DNA of 64,000 nt from Azospirillum rugosum (GTDB taxonomy: Bacteria; Pseudomonadota; Alphaproteobacteria; Azospirillales; Azospirillaceae). A program made the position numbers and the translations under genes. Shown piece by piece: positions 34,136 to 42,747 of this stretch. The stretch is from the NCBI RefSeq assembly GCF_017876155.1, contig NZ_JAGINP010000017.1:1-64000 (forward strand), in the 5' to 3' direction. Below the pieces are notes generated by a model. It worked only from the letters and a program-made list of their open reading frames with translations. It searched no databases and was not told the DNA's origin. Within the stretch, counting starts at the first letter, position 1. Each line of letters begins with the position of its first letter.

Positions 34136-37100
34136 ATGAGTCTGCTTCACCGATTGCTGCTGCTGGTTTTGCTGGCGCTCGTACCGGCCGCGGTGATCGA
34201 GGTGAAGAACCAGGTCTCCCTGCGCGAGGCGCGCGAGGCCGAGGTGCGCCAGGGCGCCTTGCGTCTGGCCGCGCTGTTCGAGGCGGAGCAGGACCGCATG
34301 GTGGAAGGCCTGCGCCGGCTGTTGCAGGCGCTGGTGCAAACGGACGCCGTGCGCGCGCCGGACAGCCCGGCCTGCCAAGCGCTGATGGACTCGCTGCGGG
34401 CCAGCTATCCCGCCTATCTGCACCTGCTGGTGACCGACCGCGACGGCACGGTCCGCTGCGCCACCGACCCGAACGCGGTCGGGCACCCGTCCTTGAGGGA
34501 AGGGGCCATCGAGCCAGGGACCACAGCGGAAGGAATTGCCGCGCAAGGCTACGGGGGCCAATCCGACAAGGCCGGCGAAGCGATGCTCGGCGCGCAGGTG
34601 CTGCCCTGGGCGCAGGACCGGCTGGCCCTGCCGGTCGCGTTATCGTTCCGGGACGACTACGGGCGCGTCGCCGGCACGGTCGCTGCGCTGATCGACACGG
34701 CGTGGCTGAAGGAATTCCTGGACGACAAGCCGCTGCCGCCGAACGCGCGCCTCACCCTGGTCGATCGCCGGTCGCGCATCATCGGCCAGGTTCCGCCGCT
34801 GCCGGGGCGGGTCGGCAACCCCCTGCCGGAGCGGTTTTCCAGCCTGATGACGGGGGACAAGCCGCAGGTCGCGGAGATGCCCGGCATCGACGGGCGGCCC
34901 CGGATCATCGCCTTCCGCCCGATCACGCTGGGGCTGGACGGGCTCGGCGTGATCGTCGCGCTGGACAAGGAGACGATGCTCGGCCCCATCGACGACGCCA
35001 TGCGGCGCGGGCTGGGCGGCTTCGCGGCGGTGCTGGCCGTCAGCCTGCTCGCGGCCTGGTGGGGTGGCAACCGCTTCCTGCGCCGGCCCACGGCCGCCCT
35101 GGTCGCCGCCGCCCGGAGCTGGAGCGGGGGCGCGCTGCACGCCCGCAGCGGAATCGCCGCCGACCGGTCGGAGATCGGGACGCTGGCGCGGGCCTTCGAC
35201 GGCATGGCGGAGGAGTTGGAGCGGCGCCACCTCGCGCGGGAGGAGGCCAACACGCTGGCCCACAAGATGGCCGCCGTGCTGTCCAGCACCACCGACGGGG
35301 TGTTCGAGGTCGACCGCGACTGGACCATCACCTACATGAACGGCCGTGCGCGGGTGCTGCTCGCCAACGGGCGGGACCTCGTCGGGCGCTGCCTGTGGGA
35401 CGCCTTTCCCCAGGCGGTCGGCAGCATCTTCAACGAGCATTACCGGCGCGCCATGGACGAGGAAGAGCCGGTGGAATTCGAAGGGCTCTACCCGCCGCTC
35501 GACGCCTGGTATTCGGTCCGCGCCTTTCCATCCCGCGATGGGCTCGCCATCTTTTTCCAGGACATCACCGCCCGCAAGCGCGGGGAGGAGGCGCTGGCCT
35601 TCGCCAACCGGGAGAAAAGCGCCCTGCTTGCCCAACTCGACAGCCTGCTGGAGAACGCGCCGCTCGGCTTTGCGTTCTTCGACCGCGGGCACCGCTATCT
35701 GCGCATCAACGACCGGCTGGCCGAGATCAACGGCTTGCCCGCCGACAGCCACATCGGCCGGACCCTGACGGAGATGCTGCCGGCGACCGCGACCAGCGTC
35801 GCCCCGATGATCGACCGCGTCTTCCGGACGGGGGAGGCGATCCCCTACCAGGAGATCGTCGGGGAAACGCCGGCCCGGTTCGGCGTGCGCCGCCACTGGC
35901 TGACCGCCTACTTCCCGGTCCACAACGGGCCCGACGTGGCCGCCGTCGGCATCGTGGTCATGGAGGTGACCGACCTGCGCTGGGCCGAGGCCGCCCGCCA
36001 CCAGAGCGAGGAGCGCTTCCGCTCCGTCTTCGAACTGGCCGCGGTGGGGATCGAGCGCGTGTCGCTGGAAGGGCGCTTCCTGGACGTGAACGCCAAGACC
36101 TGCTCCATCCTCGGCTACCGGCGCGAGGAACTGCTGGACCGCAGCTTCCGCGACGTGACCGAACCGGAGGACCTGCCGGCCGAGGACGCCCTGCTCGACC
36201 GGCTGCTGGGCGGAGACATCCCCAGCTATGCCATCGAGAAGCGGTACCGGCGCAAGGACGGCGGGACGGTCTGGGTGCGCGTGACCTCCTCGCTGGCCCG
36301 CATCACCGGGATGGAGATGGCCTACCGCATCTGCATCGTGGAGGACATCACCGAGCGCAAGGCCATCGAGGAGCAGCTTCGCCGCACCCGCGACGAGGCG
36401 GAGCGCGCCAACCTCGCCAAGTCGAAGTTCCTGGCCGCGGCCAGCCACGACCTGCGCCAGCCGCTGCAATCACTGTTCTTCTTCACCGCGGCGCTGGGCG
36501 GCTATGTGGAGAACAGCGCGGGCGTCAACGTCCTGCGCCACCTGGAGCAGGGGCTCGACGCGCTGAAGGGGTTGCTGGACAGCCTGCTCGACGTCTCCCG
36601 CCTGGACGCCGGCGTGGTGACGCCGGAGCTGGAGGACTTCGACGTCGCGGAGGTGCTGGAGTCCGTGCGCACCGCCTACGCGCCGCTCGCCGCGCAGAAG
36701 AAGCTCGACTGGCGGGTGGAGGTGGTCCCGGCCCGGATCCGCAGCGACCGCACGCTGCTCAGCCGAATGCTGCGCAACCTCGTCGAGAACGCGCTGCGCT
36801 ACACGGAGAGCGGGCTGGTCCGGGTGCAGTGCCGGGTGGAGGGGCGGCAGGTCGCCATCGTCGTGCAGGACACCGGCATCGGCATCCCCGCCGACCATCT
36901 GGAGCGCATCTTCGAGGAGTTCCACCAAGTCGGCAACCCGGAGCGCGACCGCACCCAGGGCCTCGGCCTCGGGCTGGCCATCGTGCGCCGCCTGTCGCGG
37001 CTGCTCGACCATCCGGTGGAGGTGCGCTCGGTGGAGGGGCGGGGCTCCGCCTTCCGCGTGCTGGTGCCGCTCGCCGAGCCCGCGGCGGAGGAACCGGCGG

Positions 37101-37510
37101 CGCTGGCCGGCGCCGCGACGTCCAAGGGGGGCGGCCGTATGGCGGTGCTGGTGGACGACGACGCCATCGTGCTGATGGGCCTGCAGATGATCCTGACCGA
37201 ATGGGGCTACGAGGTCCTGTCGGCGGGCAGCGCCGACCAGGCGATGGAGCGTCTGGGGCAGCAGACCCGCACTCCGGACATCGTGATCGCCGATTACCGC
37301 CTGCGCGAGGGCCGGGTCGGCACCGAGGTGATCCTGCGCGTGCGCGAGCGGTATGGGGCCGGCGTGCCCGGCGTGATCCTGACCGGCGAAACCGGCCCCG
37401 ACTGCATCCGCGACGCCACGGAGCACGGCCTGACGGTGATCCACAAACCGGTCACCCCACGCGAACTCGGCGCCGCCGTGGACCGCAGCGTGCGGCCGGT
37501 GGCGGTGTAG
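34136..37510 (+). CDS. hybrid sensor histidine kinase with three PAS domains and a receiver
   Basis: This 1124-aa inner-membrane sensor has spans at about 5-22 and 291-309 bracketing a periplasmic Cache-like domain, then HAMP to about 365. Three PAS domains start near 377 (STTDGVFEVDRDWTITYMN), 497 (NAPLGFAFFDRGHRYLRIN) and 624 (ELAAVGIERVSLEGRF). The phospho-accepting His771 is in AAASHDLRQPLQSLFFF, the form seen in NahK-type hybrid kinases. The ATPase domain is complete (LVENALRYTESG, DTGIGIP, GLGLGLAIV). The C-terminal receiver has Asp1053 in IVIADYRL. It is transcribed alone. The partner regulator is not evident; the LuxR-type genes at 58-61 kb are only possible partners. Confidence 0.94.
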   Translation: MSLLHRLLLLVLLALVPAAVIEVKNQVSLREAREAEVRQGALRLAALFEAEQDRMVEGLRRLLQALVQTDAVRAPDSPACQALMDSLRASYPAYLHLLVTDRDGTVRCATDPNAVGHPSLREGAIEPGTTAEGIAAQGYGGQSDKAGEAMLGAQVLPWAQDRLALPVALSFRDDYGRVAGTVAALIDTAWLKEFLDDKPLPPNARLTLVDRRSRIIGQVPPLPGRVGNPLPERFSSLMTGDKPQVAEMPGIDGRPRIIAFRPITLGLDGLGVIVALDKETMLGPIDDAMRRGLGGFAAVLAVSLLAAWWGGNRFLRRPTAALVAAARSWSGGALHARSGIAADRSEIGTLARAFDGMAEELERRHLAREEANTLAHKMAAVLSSTTDGVFEVDRDWTITYMNGRARVLLANGRDLVGRCLWDAFPQAVGSIFNEHYRRAMDEEEPVEFEGLYPPLDAWYSVRAFPSRDGLAIFFQDITARKRGEEALAFANREKSALLAQLDSLLENAPLGFAFFDRGHRYLRINDRLAEINGLPADSHIGRTLTEMLPATATSVAPMIDRVFRTGEAIPYQEIVGETPARFGVRRHWLTAYFPVHNGPDVAAVGIVVMEVTDLRWAEAARHQSEERFRSVFELAAVGIERVSLEGRFLDVNAKTCSILGYRREELLDRSFRDVTEPEDLPAEDALLDRLLGGDIPSYAIEKRYRRKDGGTVWVRVTSSLARITGMEMAYRICIVEDITERKAIEEQLRRTRDEAERANLAKSKFLAAASHDLRQPLQSLFFFTAALGGYVENSAGVNVLRHLEQGLDALKGLLDSLLDVSRLDAGVVTPELEDFDVAEVLESVRTAYAPLAAQKKLDWRVEVVPARIRSDRTLLSRMLRNLVENALRYTESGLVRVQCRVEGRQVAIVVQDTGIGIPADHLERIFEEFHQVGNPERDRTQGLGLGLAIVRRLSRLLDHPVEVRSVEGRGSAFRVLVPLAEPAAEEPAALAGAATSKGGGRMAVLVDDDAIVLMGLQMILTEWGYEVLSAGSADQAMERLGQQTRTPDIVIADYRLREGRVGTEVILRVRERYGAGVPGVILTGETGPDCIRDATEHGLTVIHKPVTPRELGAAVDRSVRPVAV

Positions 37511-37559
37511 AATACTTCTCTGCCAGCCTAGTCGTTCGATGATGGAAGAGCAGTTGGGG

Positions 37560-37704
37560 AAAGCCCCTCTCCCCTTGTGGGAGAGGGGTTGGGGTGAGGG
37601 GTCGGATTGCGGGCACTAGCCCGGAAACAGAAGCCGAGATGCCCGTGCGGCTTCGCCGCCTACCCCTCATCCCAACCCTTCTCCCACAAGGGGAGAAGGG
37701 CTTT
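37560..37704. repeat. long palindromic intergenic repeat
   Basis: Arms of about 42 bases, beginning AAAGCCCCTCTCCCCTTGTG at 37560 and mirrored by CACAAGGGGAGAAGGGCTTT ending at 37704, enclose about 60 bases. It resembles the dispersed CCCTCTCCC-type repeats of many GC-rich genomes and is related in style to the copies at 3375 and 20344. It lies between the convergent hybrid kinase and DUF2795 genes. Confidence 0.8.
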
Positions 37705-37787
37705 CAGTGTTTCGCAAACTCATGAAACTTGGTGAAAGCAGTGTTTGCTGCCCTTTCCAAGGCCAGCAAAGGGCGGCGGCCGGTCCG

Positions 37788-37994
37788 TCAGTGCGCTTGG
37801 CCGTAGCCCTTCATGACGTCGGCCATATTGCCGTATTCCTGGTCCGGCATCTTCTTCAGCGTGTCGAGGACCTCATCGTCGGCCTTGTGGCTTTGGGCGT
37901 GCTTGACGAGGTCCTGCTTGTTGGCCGGGAAGTCGATGCCCTTCAGACAGTGGGCGACGTTGGTCGGGGATTGGCCGCCCATACCGCGAGTCAT
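37788..37994 (-). CDS. DUF2795 family small protein
   Basis: This 68-aa protein resembles the DUF2795 family: SPTNVAHCLKGIDFPANKQDLVKHAQSHKADDEVLDTLKKMPDQEYGNMADVMKGYG. It is soluble and helical; the family function is unknown. The ribosome-binding site AGGGAG six bases before the ATG lies inside the right arm of a 12-bp inverted repeat (38000-38041), so translation may be structure-controlled. It is last on the strand that carries the glycosyltransferase operon. Confidence 0.85.
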   Translation of the reverse strand: MTRGMGGQSPTNVAHCLKGIDFPANKQDLVKHAQSHKADDEVLDTLKKMPDQEYGNMADVMKGYGQAH

Positions 37995-37999
37995 GGAAA

Positions 38000-38041
38000 C
38001 GCTCCCTGTTGATCGGAATGGACTCCGGCCAACAGGGAGCG
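38000..38041 (-). promoter_or_regulatory. inverted repeat masking the DUF2795 ribosome-binding site
   Basis: In minus-strand RNA, CGCTCCCTGTTG pairs perfectly with CAACAGGGAGCG across an 18-base loop; the second arm contains the AGGGAG ribosome-binding site of DUF2795. The hairpin lies 16 bases after the stop of the last glycosyltransferase gene, so it could also reduce read-through from that operon. Confidence 0.6.
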
Positions 38042-38056
38042 CGTGGCTGGGTTCCC

Positions 38057-39154
38057 CTACAGCGCCCGGACCATCGGGGTCGCGTTGACCTCCGCGACGT
38101 AGTTCTCCAGCTCCGCGGCGCGGCGGATGCCGGTGTGGGAGGCGAGCACCCGGCGGCGGGCGGCGCGTCCCAGGCGGCGGGCCTTGTCGCTGGGCGTGTC
38201 GCGCAGCCAGCGCATGACCTGCTCGCTGTTGTTGGCGATCAGGATTTCCTCGTCCGGCTTGAACAGGGTGTCCAGGCCGGGCCAGGGGTCGCTGATGATC
38301 GGCGTGCCGCAGGCCGCCGCCTCGAACAGGCGCACCGACGGCGACCAGCCCGCGGCGACCATGTCGGCGCGCGTGACGTTCAGGGTGAAGCGCTGGGCGT
38401 TGTAGAAGCGCCGATGCTCCGACGGCGGCAGGTGGTCGATGCGGGCGACGTTGGCGGGCCAGCCGATCGTGTCGTCCGGGTACTGCGGGCCGGCGACGAT
38501 GAAGGATCCGCGCTCCCACGCCCGCGCCGGTTCGACCAGCAGGCGGTTCAACGTCGGCTGCCGGTCGTCGCTGTAGGTGCCGAGATAGCCGAGGTCCCAG
38601 CGCACCGGCCCCAGCTCCGGATAATAGAGGTCCGGGTCGACCGAGCAGTAGAGCGCCCGCGCCCGCTGCGCCCCGAACTCCCGCTCCAGCCGGTCGAGCA
38701 TCGGCCCGCCGGTGAAGGACAGGTAGAGGTCGAAGCCGGGAATGACCTCGGCGGACACATACTCCGTATCGCCGCGCTCCAGCCGGGCCACGGTGACCGG
38801 CGTGTCGATGTCGTAGAAGGCGGTGACGCCCTCGGCCGTTTCCTGCACCCAGCGGGACACGGCCACGCCCTCCGGCACGTAGGACCCGACCACCACGAGG
38901 TCGGCGTCGCGCACCGCCGCCGCGTGCCGCTCCGACAGCTCGTCCACGCTGTCGTAGAGCGCCACCGTGCAGAAGTCCGGCGACGGCATGTCGCGGTTGC
39001 TGGCGTACCAGGGCTTGTCGCGCTCCAGGAACAGCACGCGGTGCCCGCGCGCCGCCATGCCCTTCAGCAGGGCGCGGAAGGTTGTGGCGTGGCCGTTGCC
39101 CCAGGAGGAGGTGATGGTCAGGCCCAGAACGACGACGTTGAGCTTGCGGCCCAT
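38057..39154 (-). CDS. CgeB-like glycosyltransferase (third tandem copy)
   Basis: This 365-aa GT-B-fold glycosyltransferase begins LNVVVLGLTITSSWGNGHATTFRALLKGMAARGHRVLFLE. The C-terminal domain carries the CgeB/GT1_2 pattern: FYNAQRFTLNVTRADMVAAGWSPSVRLFEAAACGTPIISDPWPGLDTLF, with the Glu of the E-x7-E donor site. Donor and acceptor are unknown; it should be cytoplasmic. Its ATG overlaps the upstream stop (TGATG). It is the last of three tandem paralogues, and residue order is alignable throughout with the preceding gene, which is also 365 aa. Confidence 0.88.
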   Translation of the reverse strand: MGRKLNVVVLGLTITSSWGNGHATTFRALLKGMAARGHRVLFLERDKPWYASNRDMPSPDFCTVALYDSVDELSERHAAAVRDADLVVVGSYVPEGVAVSRWVQETAEGVTAFYDIDTPVTVARLERGDTEYVSAEVIPGFDLYLSFTGGPMLDRLEREFGAQRARALYCSVDPDLYYPELGPVRWDLGYLGTYSDDRQPTLNRLLVEPARAWERGSFIVAGPQYPDDTIGWPANVARIDHLPPSEHRRFYNAQRFTLNVTRADMVAAGWSPSVRLFEAAACGTPIISDPWPGLDTLFKPDEEILIANNSEQVMRWLRDTPSDKARRLGRAARRRVLASHTGIRRAAELENYVAEVNATPMVRAL

Positions 39155-40251
39155 CACACACCCTCCCGAACGCCGGTCTCCGCACCGGTCAGCAGTTGCT
39201 CCACGAGGACCGCGCGGTTGTCGTAGGTGTGGTCCGCCAGCACGCGGCGCAGCGCCGCCTGCCCTATGGCCCGCGCGCGGTCCTTGGTCAGCGCGGCCAC
39301 ATGCTCCGCCACCTCCGCCCCGTCGCGGGCGACCAGGACCTCGGTGCCCGGCTCCAGGAACTCCTCGATGCCGACCCAGGCGTCGGTGATCAGGCAGGCG
39401 GCGGCGCCGGCGGCCTCGAACACGCGGGTGGCCGGGGAATAGCCCATCTCCGCCATGCTCTGCCGGCTGATGTTCAGCACGGCGAGGCCGGAGCAGTTCA
39501 GGGCGTTGTGATCGGCGGTGTAGACGTGGCCGATCGCCCGAACGTTCGGCGGCACCGGCTTGTCGTGCCAGCCGTTGCCGGCCAGCAGGAAGCGGCGGTC
39601 CGGCAGCCGCGCCGCGGCGTCCAGGAAGAACTGCTCCACCCGCGCCTCGCGGTCGGGCAGGCGATTGCCGAGGAAGGTCAGGTCGGTGTCGAAGCGCGCG
39701 TCATAGGGCACGGGGTGGTGCGTGTCCGGATCCAACGCGTTGTAGACCGGCACGCAGCGCCGCGCGCCCAGCGCCGCGAAGGCCGCGATCACCGGCGGGC
39801 CGCCGCCGTAGGTCAGCACCATGTCATAGTCCGGCACCAGCCGGTTCAGCACCGCCTCCGGCTTGGCCTTCAGCTCCGCCAGCGTGGCGGGGGCGTCGAC
39901 GTCCCAGTAGATCGCCAGCCCGTCCGGGCGGCGGATCGACAGTACGCCCTCGGCAAGCTCGTCGTCGAAGACGCCGACGCCGCTGGCCTTCACCACCACG
40001 TCGGCGCCGCGGCCGGACTCCAGCGCGCGGTGCAGCCCGTCCGGCGTGGCCGGGTAGACGACGACCTTGGCCCAGGGCGGGTCGGCGATGTCGCGGTGCT
40101 TCTGCCGGTCGTAGGCGTCGGGCTCATAGAAGGTGACGCGATGGCCCCGCGCGGCCAGGGCCCGGATGATGCCGCGGTAGTAGGTGGCCGCCCCGTTCCA
40201 GTAGGCGGAAACGAGACTCGATCCATAGAACGCGATGTCGAGGCCGGCCAT
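39154..40251 (-). CDS. CgeB-like glycosyltransferase (second tandem copy)
   Basis: This 365-aa GT-B glycosyltransferase starts LDIAFYGSSLVSAYWNGAATYYRGIIRALAARGHRVTFYEPDAYDRQ. Central DLTFLGNRLPDREARVEQFFLDAAARLPDRRFLLAGNGW and C-terminal ISRQSMAEMGYSPATRVFEAAGAAACLITDAWVGIEEFLEPGTEVLVARDG are the CgeB-like landmarks. Both ends overlap neighbours as TGATG, so it is translationally coupled on each side. It appears to have arisen by duplication with the copy downstream; substrate unknown. Confidence 0.88.
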   Translation of the reverse strand: MAGLDIAFYGSSLVSAYWNGAATYYRGIIRALAARGHRVTFYEPDAYDRQKHRDIADPPWAKVVVYPATPDGLHRALESGRGADVVVKASGVGVFDDELAEGVLSIRRPDGLAIYWDVDAPATLAELKAKPEAVLNRLVPDYDMVLTYGGGPPVIAAFAALGARRCVPVYNALDPDTHHPVPYDARFDTDLTFLGNRLPDREARVEQFFLDAAARLPDRRFLLAGNGWHDKPVPPNVRAIGHVYTADHNALNCSGLAVLNISRQSMAEMGYSPATRVFEAAGAAACLITDAWVGIEEFLEPGTEVLVARDGAEVAEHVAALTKDRARAIGQAALRRVLADHTYDNRAVLVEQLLTGAETGVREGV

Positions 40252-41396
40252 CAGGCGATGCCCTCCTTTGCGGTCTCTCTCATTGGAACGCCGTCCAGCG
40301 CTGGCGCGCCGATCGCCTGACAGACGGCCAGAAGCTCGTCCACGCGGTGGGCGCAGGTGTGCCGGCGGCGGATGGTGTCCAGGCCGCTGCGGACGAGGCT
40401 GGCGGCGATGTCGCGGTCGTTCAGCACGACGCGCAGCAGCTTCTCCATGGCCTCGCCGTCGCGGGCGACCAGATAGTCGGCGCCGGGGCGGAACAGCCCC
40501 TCCGCGTCGTGCCAGGGCGCGCAGATCAGCGGGATGCCGCTCGCCAGCGCCTCGAACACGCGGATGGTCGGGATGCCGGGCAGGGCCTTCACGTAGGGCC
40601 GGCGCGGCACGTGGACGGTCACGCGGTGCCGGGCGAACAGCGCCGGCGCCTTGTGGTTGGGCAGCCAGCCGCGATAGGCGATGCCGGCGTCCGACAGGGC
40701 GGACAGAGCCGTGTCCGGGTAGCGGACGCCGTGGATCAGCCCCTTCAGGCCGAGCCGGCGGACCGGCTCCAGCAGGAATTCGTGCAGTTCGGCGGTGCGC
40801 TCGTCGTCGCCCCAGTTGCCGACCCACACCAGGTCGCCGTCGGTCGGCTGGCCCGGCATGGGGTGGAACAGCGCCGTGTCCGCCGCCTCGTGCCAGGTCC
40901 AGGCGCGGCCGGCCCAGCCCAACTCCAGGTAGCGTTCCCGCAGCACCTCGCCGAAGGCCAGCACGCCGTCGTAGGCGGAGAGGTCCAGCGCCCCCATCTC
41001 CTCCGGCTTGGACACGACGCGGTGGTGGGTGTCGTGGAACAGCAGGCGGAAACGCCCGCCGGCCGCGCGCTTCGCGCCGATGGCGGCAACCAGCGACGGG
41101 TCGGTCCATTCATGCACCAGCACCACGTCGGCCCCGTCCAGCGCCTCGTCCAGGTCGAGCGTCGCGGGGTCGTAGAGCTGCGACGTCAGGCCGGGGAAGG
41201 TCCGGGGAAAGGCGGCGAGCGTGTCCGGCCCCGTCGGTTCGGCGAGCAGGTTCGCGCGGCTCCACCCGTCGGCGGGCTCCAGCACCCGGACGTCGTGGTG
41301 TTGCGCCTGAAGCTCGCGCACGACGCCGCGCAGGAAATGCGCGTTGCCATGGTTCCAACAGGACACGAGGGAATGGCAGAAGATGACGAAGCGCAT
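40251..41396 (-). CDS. CgeB-like glycosyltransferase (first tandem copy)
   Basis: This 381-aa glycosyltransferase is first in a three-gene set. It begins MRFVIFCHSLVSCWNHGNAHFLRGVVRELQAQHHDVRVLE. GDLVWVGNWGDDERTAELHEFLLEP is the GT-B interdomain region, and VTVHVPRRPYVKALPGIPTIRVFEALASGIPLICAPWHDAEGLFRPGADYLVARDG is the donor-binding half. It is more divergent than the other two copies. Its stop overlaps the next start as TGATG. A 216-base gap upstream (41397-41612) separates it from the GT-B gene and probably contains its promoter; I see nothing else there. Confidence 0.88.
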   Translation of the reverse strand: MRFVIFCHSLVSCWNHGNAHFLRGVVRELQAQHHDVRVLEPADGWSRANLLAEPTGPDTLAAFPRTFPGLTSQLYDPATLDLDEALDGADVVLVHEWTDPSLVAAIGAKRAAGGRFRLLFHDTHHRVVSKPEEMGALDLSAYDGVLAFGEVLRERYLELGWAGRAWTWHEAADTALFHPMPGQPTDGDLVWVGNWGDDERTAELHEFLLEPVRRLGLKGLIHGVRYPDTALSALSDAGIAYRGWLPNHKAPALFARHRVTVHVPRRPYVKALPGIPTIRVFEALASGIPLICAPWHDAEGLFRPGADYLVARDGEAMEKLLRVVLNDRDIAASLVRSGLDTIRRRHTCAHRVDELLAVCQAIGAPALDGVPMRETAKEGIA

Positions 41397-41612
41397 CGGC
41401 TCCCGCTATCGGCTGTTCTTGGGTGTCGGCGTGTGTTTCTTGGCGGCGGGGTGCGCCGCGGCCGGACACTTTTCCCGCCTTTGACGCGGCTGCGAAGTCC
41501 CGGAAAAGCAGTACTCTTGCGCGCCTACATCCTTGGCGATGGGGAACGCACTGTGGGTAGGATGTCCTAGTCCGGCTGTCGTCGTCCTATTCCCCTCAGC
41601 TTGTTATCTTGG

Positions 41613-42743
41613 TCACGGAACGGCGCTCGCGGCCGCCTTCAAGGCCGCCTTGCTCAGCAGCTCCGCGTAGGCGTCCAGCGTGCCGCGCACCATGCGCACG
41701 GCGGTGAACTCGTGCGCCCGCTTCCGCGCCGCGGCGCCCAGCGCCTTCACCCGCGCCGGGTTGTCGGCCAGCGTCGTCAGCGCGCGCGCCAGCGCGGTGC
41801 GGTTGTCGGGATCCACGAACAGGGCGGCACCGTCCCACAGCTCCCGCAGGGTTGGGATGTCGCCCAGCACGAGCGCGCAGCCGGACAGGCCGGCCTCCAG
41901 CGGGGCCAGGCCGAAGGGCTCGTAGCGCGCGGGGTGGGCGAAGACGGCGGCGCGGCCGAACCAGCGCGCCAGCTGGTCGGCGGGCAGCTGGCCGAGCGCG
42001 CGCGCGTGCTGCAACGGCTTGGGCTGCCCGTCCGGCCCGTCGGTGCTGCCGGCGACGAACACCGACCAGGGCAGGCGCCCGGCCACGGTGTCGAGCATGG
42101 CGATGTTCTTGGCCTTGTCCCAGACCCGCCCGGCGGCGAGGATGATCGGCCGCTTCGGCAGGGGGCGGTAGTGCTGCGGATCGCGCCCGTTGGGAATAAC
42201 GCGGGCGCGGGGCAGCGGGCCGTAGTGCCAGCGCAGGGCGTCCAGCATGGCCTGGGTCGGGGCGGCCACCATGTCGGCCAGCCGCAGCCCGTCGGCCACC
42301 CGCCCGGCGTAGCCGAGCCAGTCCGGCGGCGCGTCCTCGCGGTGCACCGCGCGCCACCAGGACAGCACGCAGGAATGGCCGACGCACAGCACCGGCGCGC
42401 GGAAGGGCAGGCTGGCCGCGGCAAAGCCGTTGACGTGCACGACGTCGGGCGACAGCCGCTTTTCGAGCGCCAGCAGCCAGTCGCCGGCCTTGTGCAGATC
42501 CTCCTCCGGCTCCGCCATCCACTCCAGCTTGAAGGGCTGGTGGTGCAGGGTCAGGGTCGGGATGCGCGCCGCCGCCGCCGTCCGCCCCTCGTCCGGGGCC
42601 GGCCCCATGACGGCGAGGTCGGTGGCGATGCCCAGGCGGGCGAAGCCGCGCGCCAGTTCCAGCGCATAGTCCCAGACCCCGCCAACCGCGTCGGCGGTCA
42701 TCAGCACCCGGGACGGCCGGACCGGAAGGGACCCGTAGCCCAT
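41613..42743 (-). CDS. glycosyltransferase family 4 (GT-B)
   Basis: This 376-aa retaining-type glycosyltransferase begins RVLMTADAVGGVWDYALELARGFARLGIATDLAVMGP, with the GGVWDY glycine loop of the acceptor domain. LPKRPIILAAGRVWDKAKNIAMLD opens the donor domain, and FAHPARYEPFGLAPLEAGLSGCALVLGDIPTLRELWDGAALFVDPDN contains the E-x7-E motif. It is cytoplasmic, with no membrane segments. It starts four bases after the radical SAM gene, so it belongs to that operon. A GT-B enzyme beside sugar-nucleotide epimerases suggests assembly of a surface glycan. Confidence 0.93.
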   Translation of the reverse strand: MGYGSLPVRPSRVLMTADAVGGVWDYALELARGFARLGIATDLAVMGPAPDEGRTAAAARIPTLTLHHQPFKLEWMAEPEEDLHKAGDWLLALEKRLSPDVVHVNGFAAASLPFRAPVLCVGHSCVLSWWRAVHREDAPPDWLGYAGRVADGLRLADMVAAPTQAMLDALRWHYGPLPRARVIPNGRDPQHYRPLPKRPIILAAGRVWDKAKNIAMLDTVAGRLPWSVFVAGSTDGPDGQPKPLQHARALGQLPADQLARWFGRAAVFAHPARYEPFGLAPLEAGLSGCALVLGDIPTLRELWDGAALFVDPDNRTALARALTTLADNPARVKALGAAARKRAHEFTAVRMVRGTLDAYAELLSKAALKAAASAVP

Positions 42744-42747
42744 GGCG

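Noticed and set aside
34702..37542. 946-codon plus-strand frame overlapping the hybrid kinase in another phase
   Set aside because: Arg/Gly/Ala-rich translation with no domain, whereas the main frame holds clear PAS, HisKA, ATPase and receiver domains.
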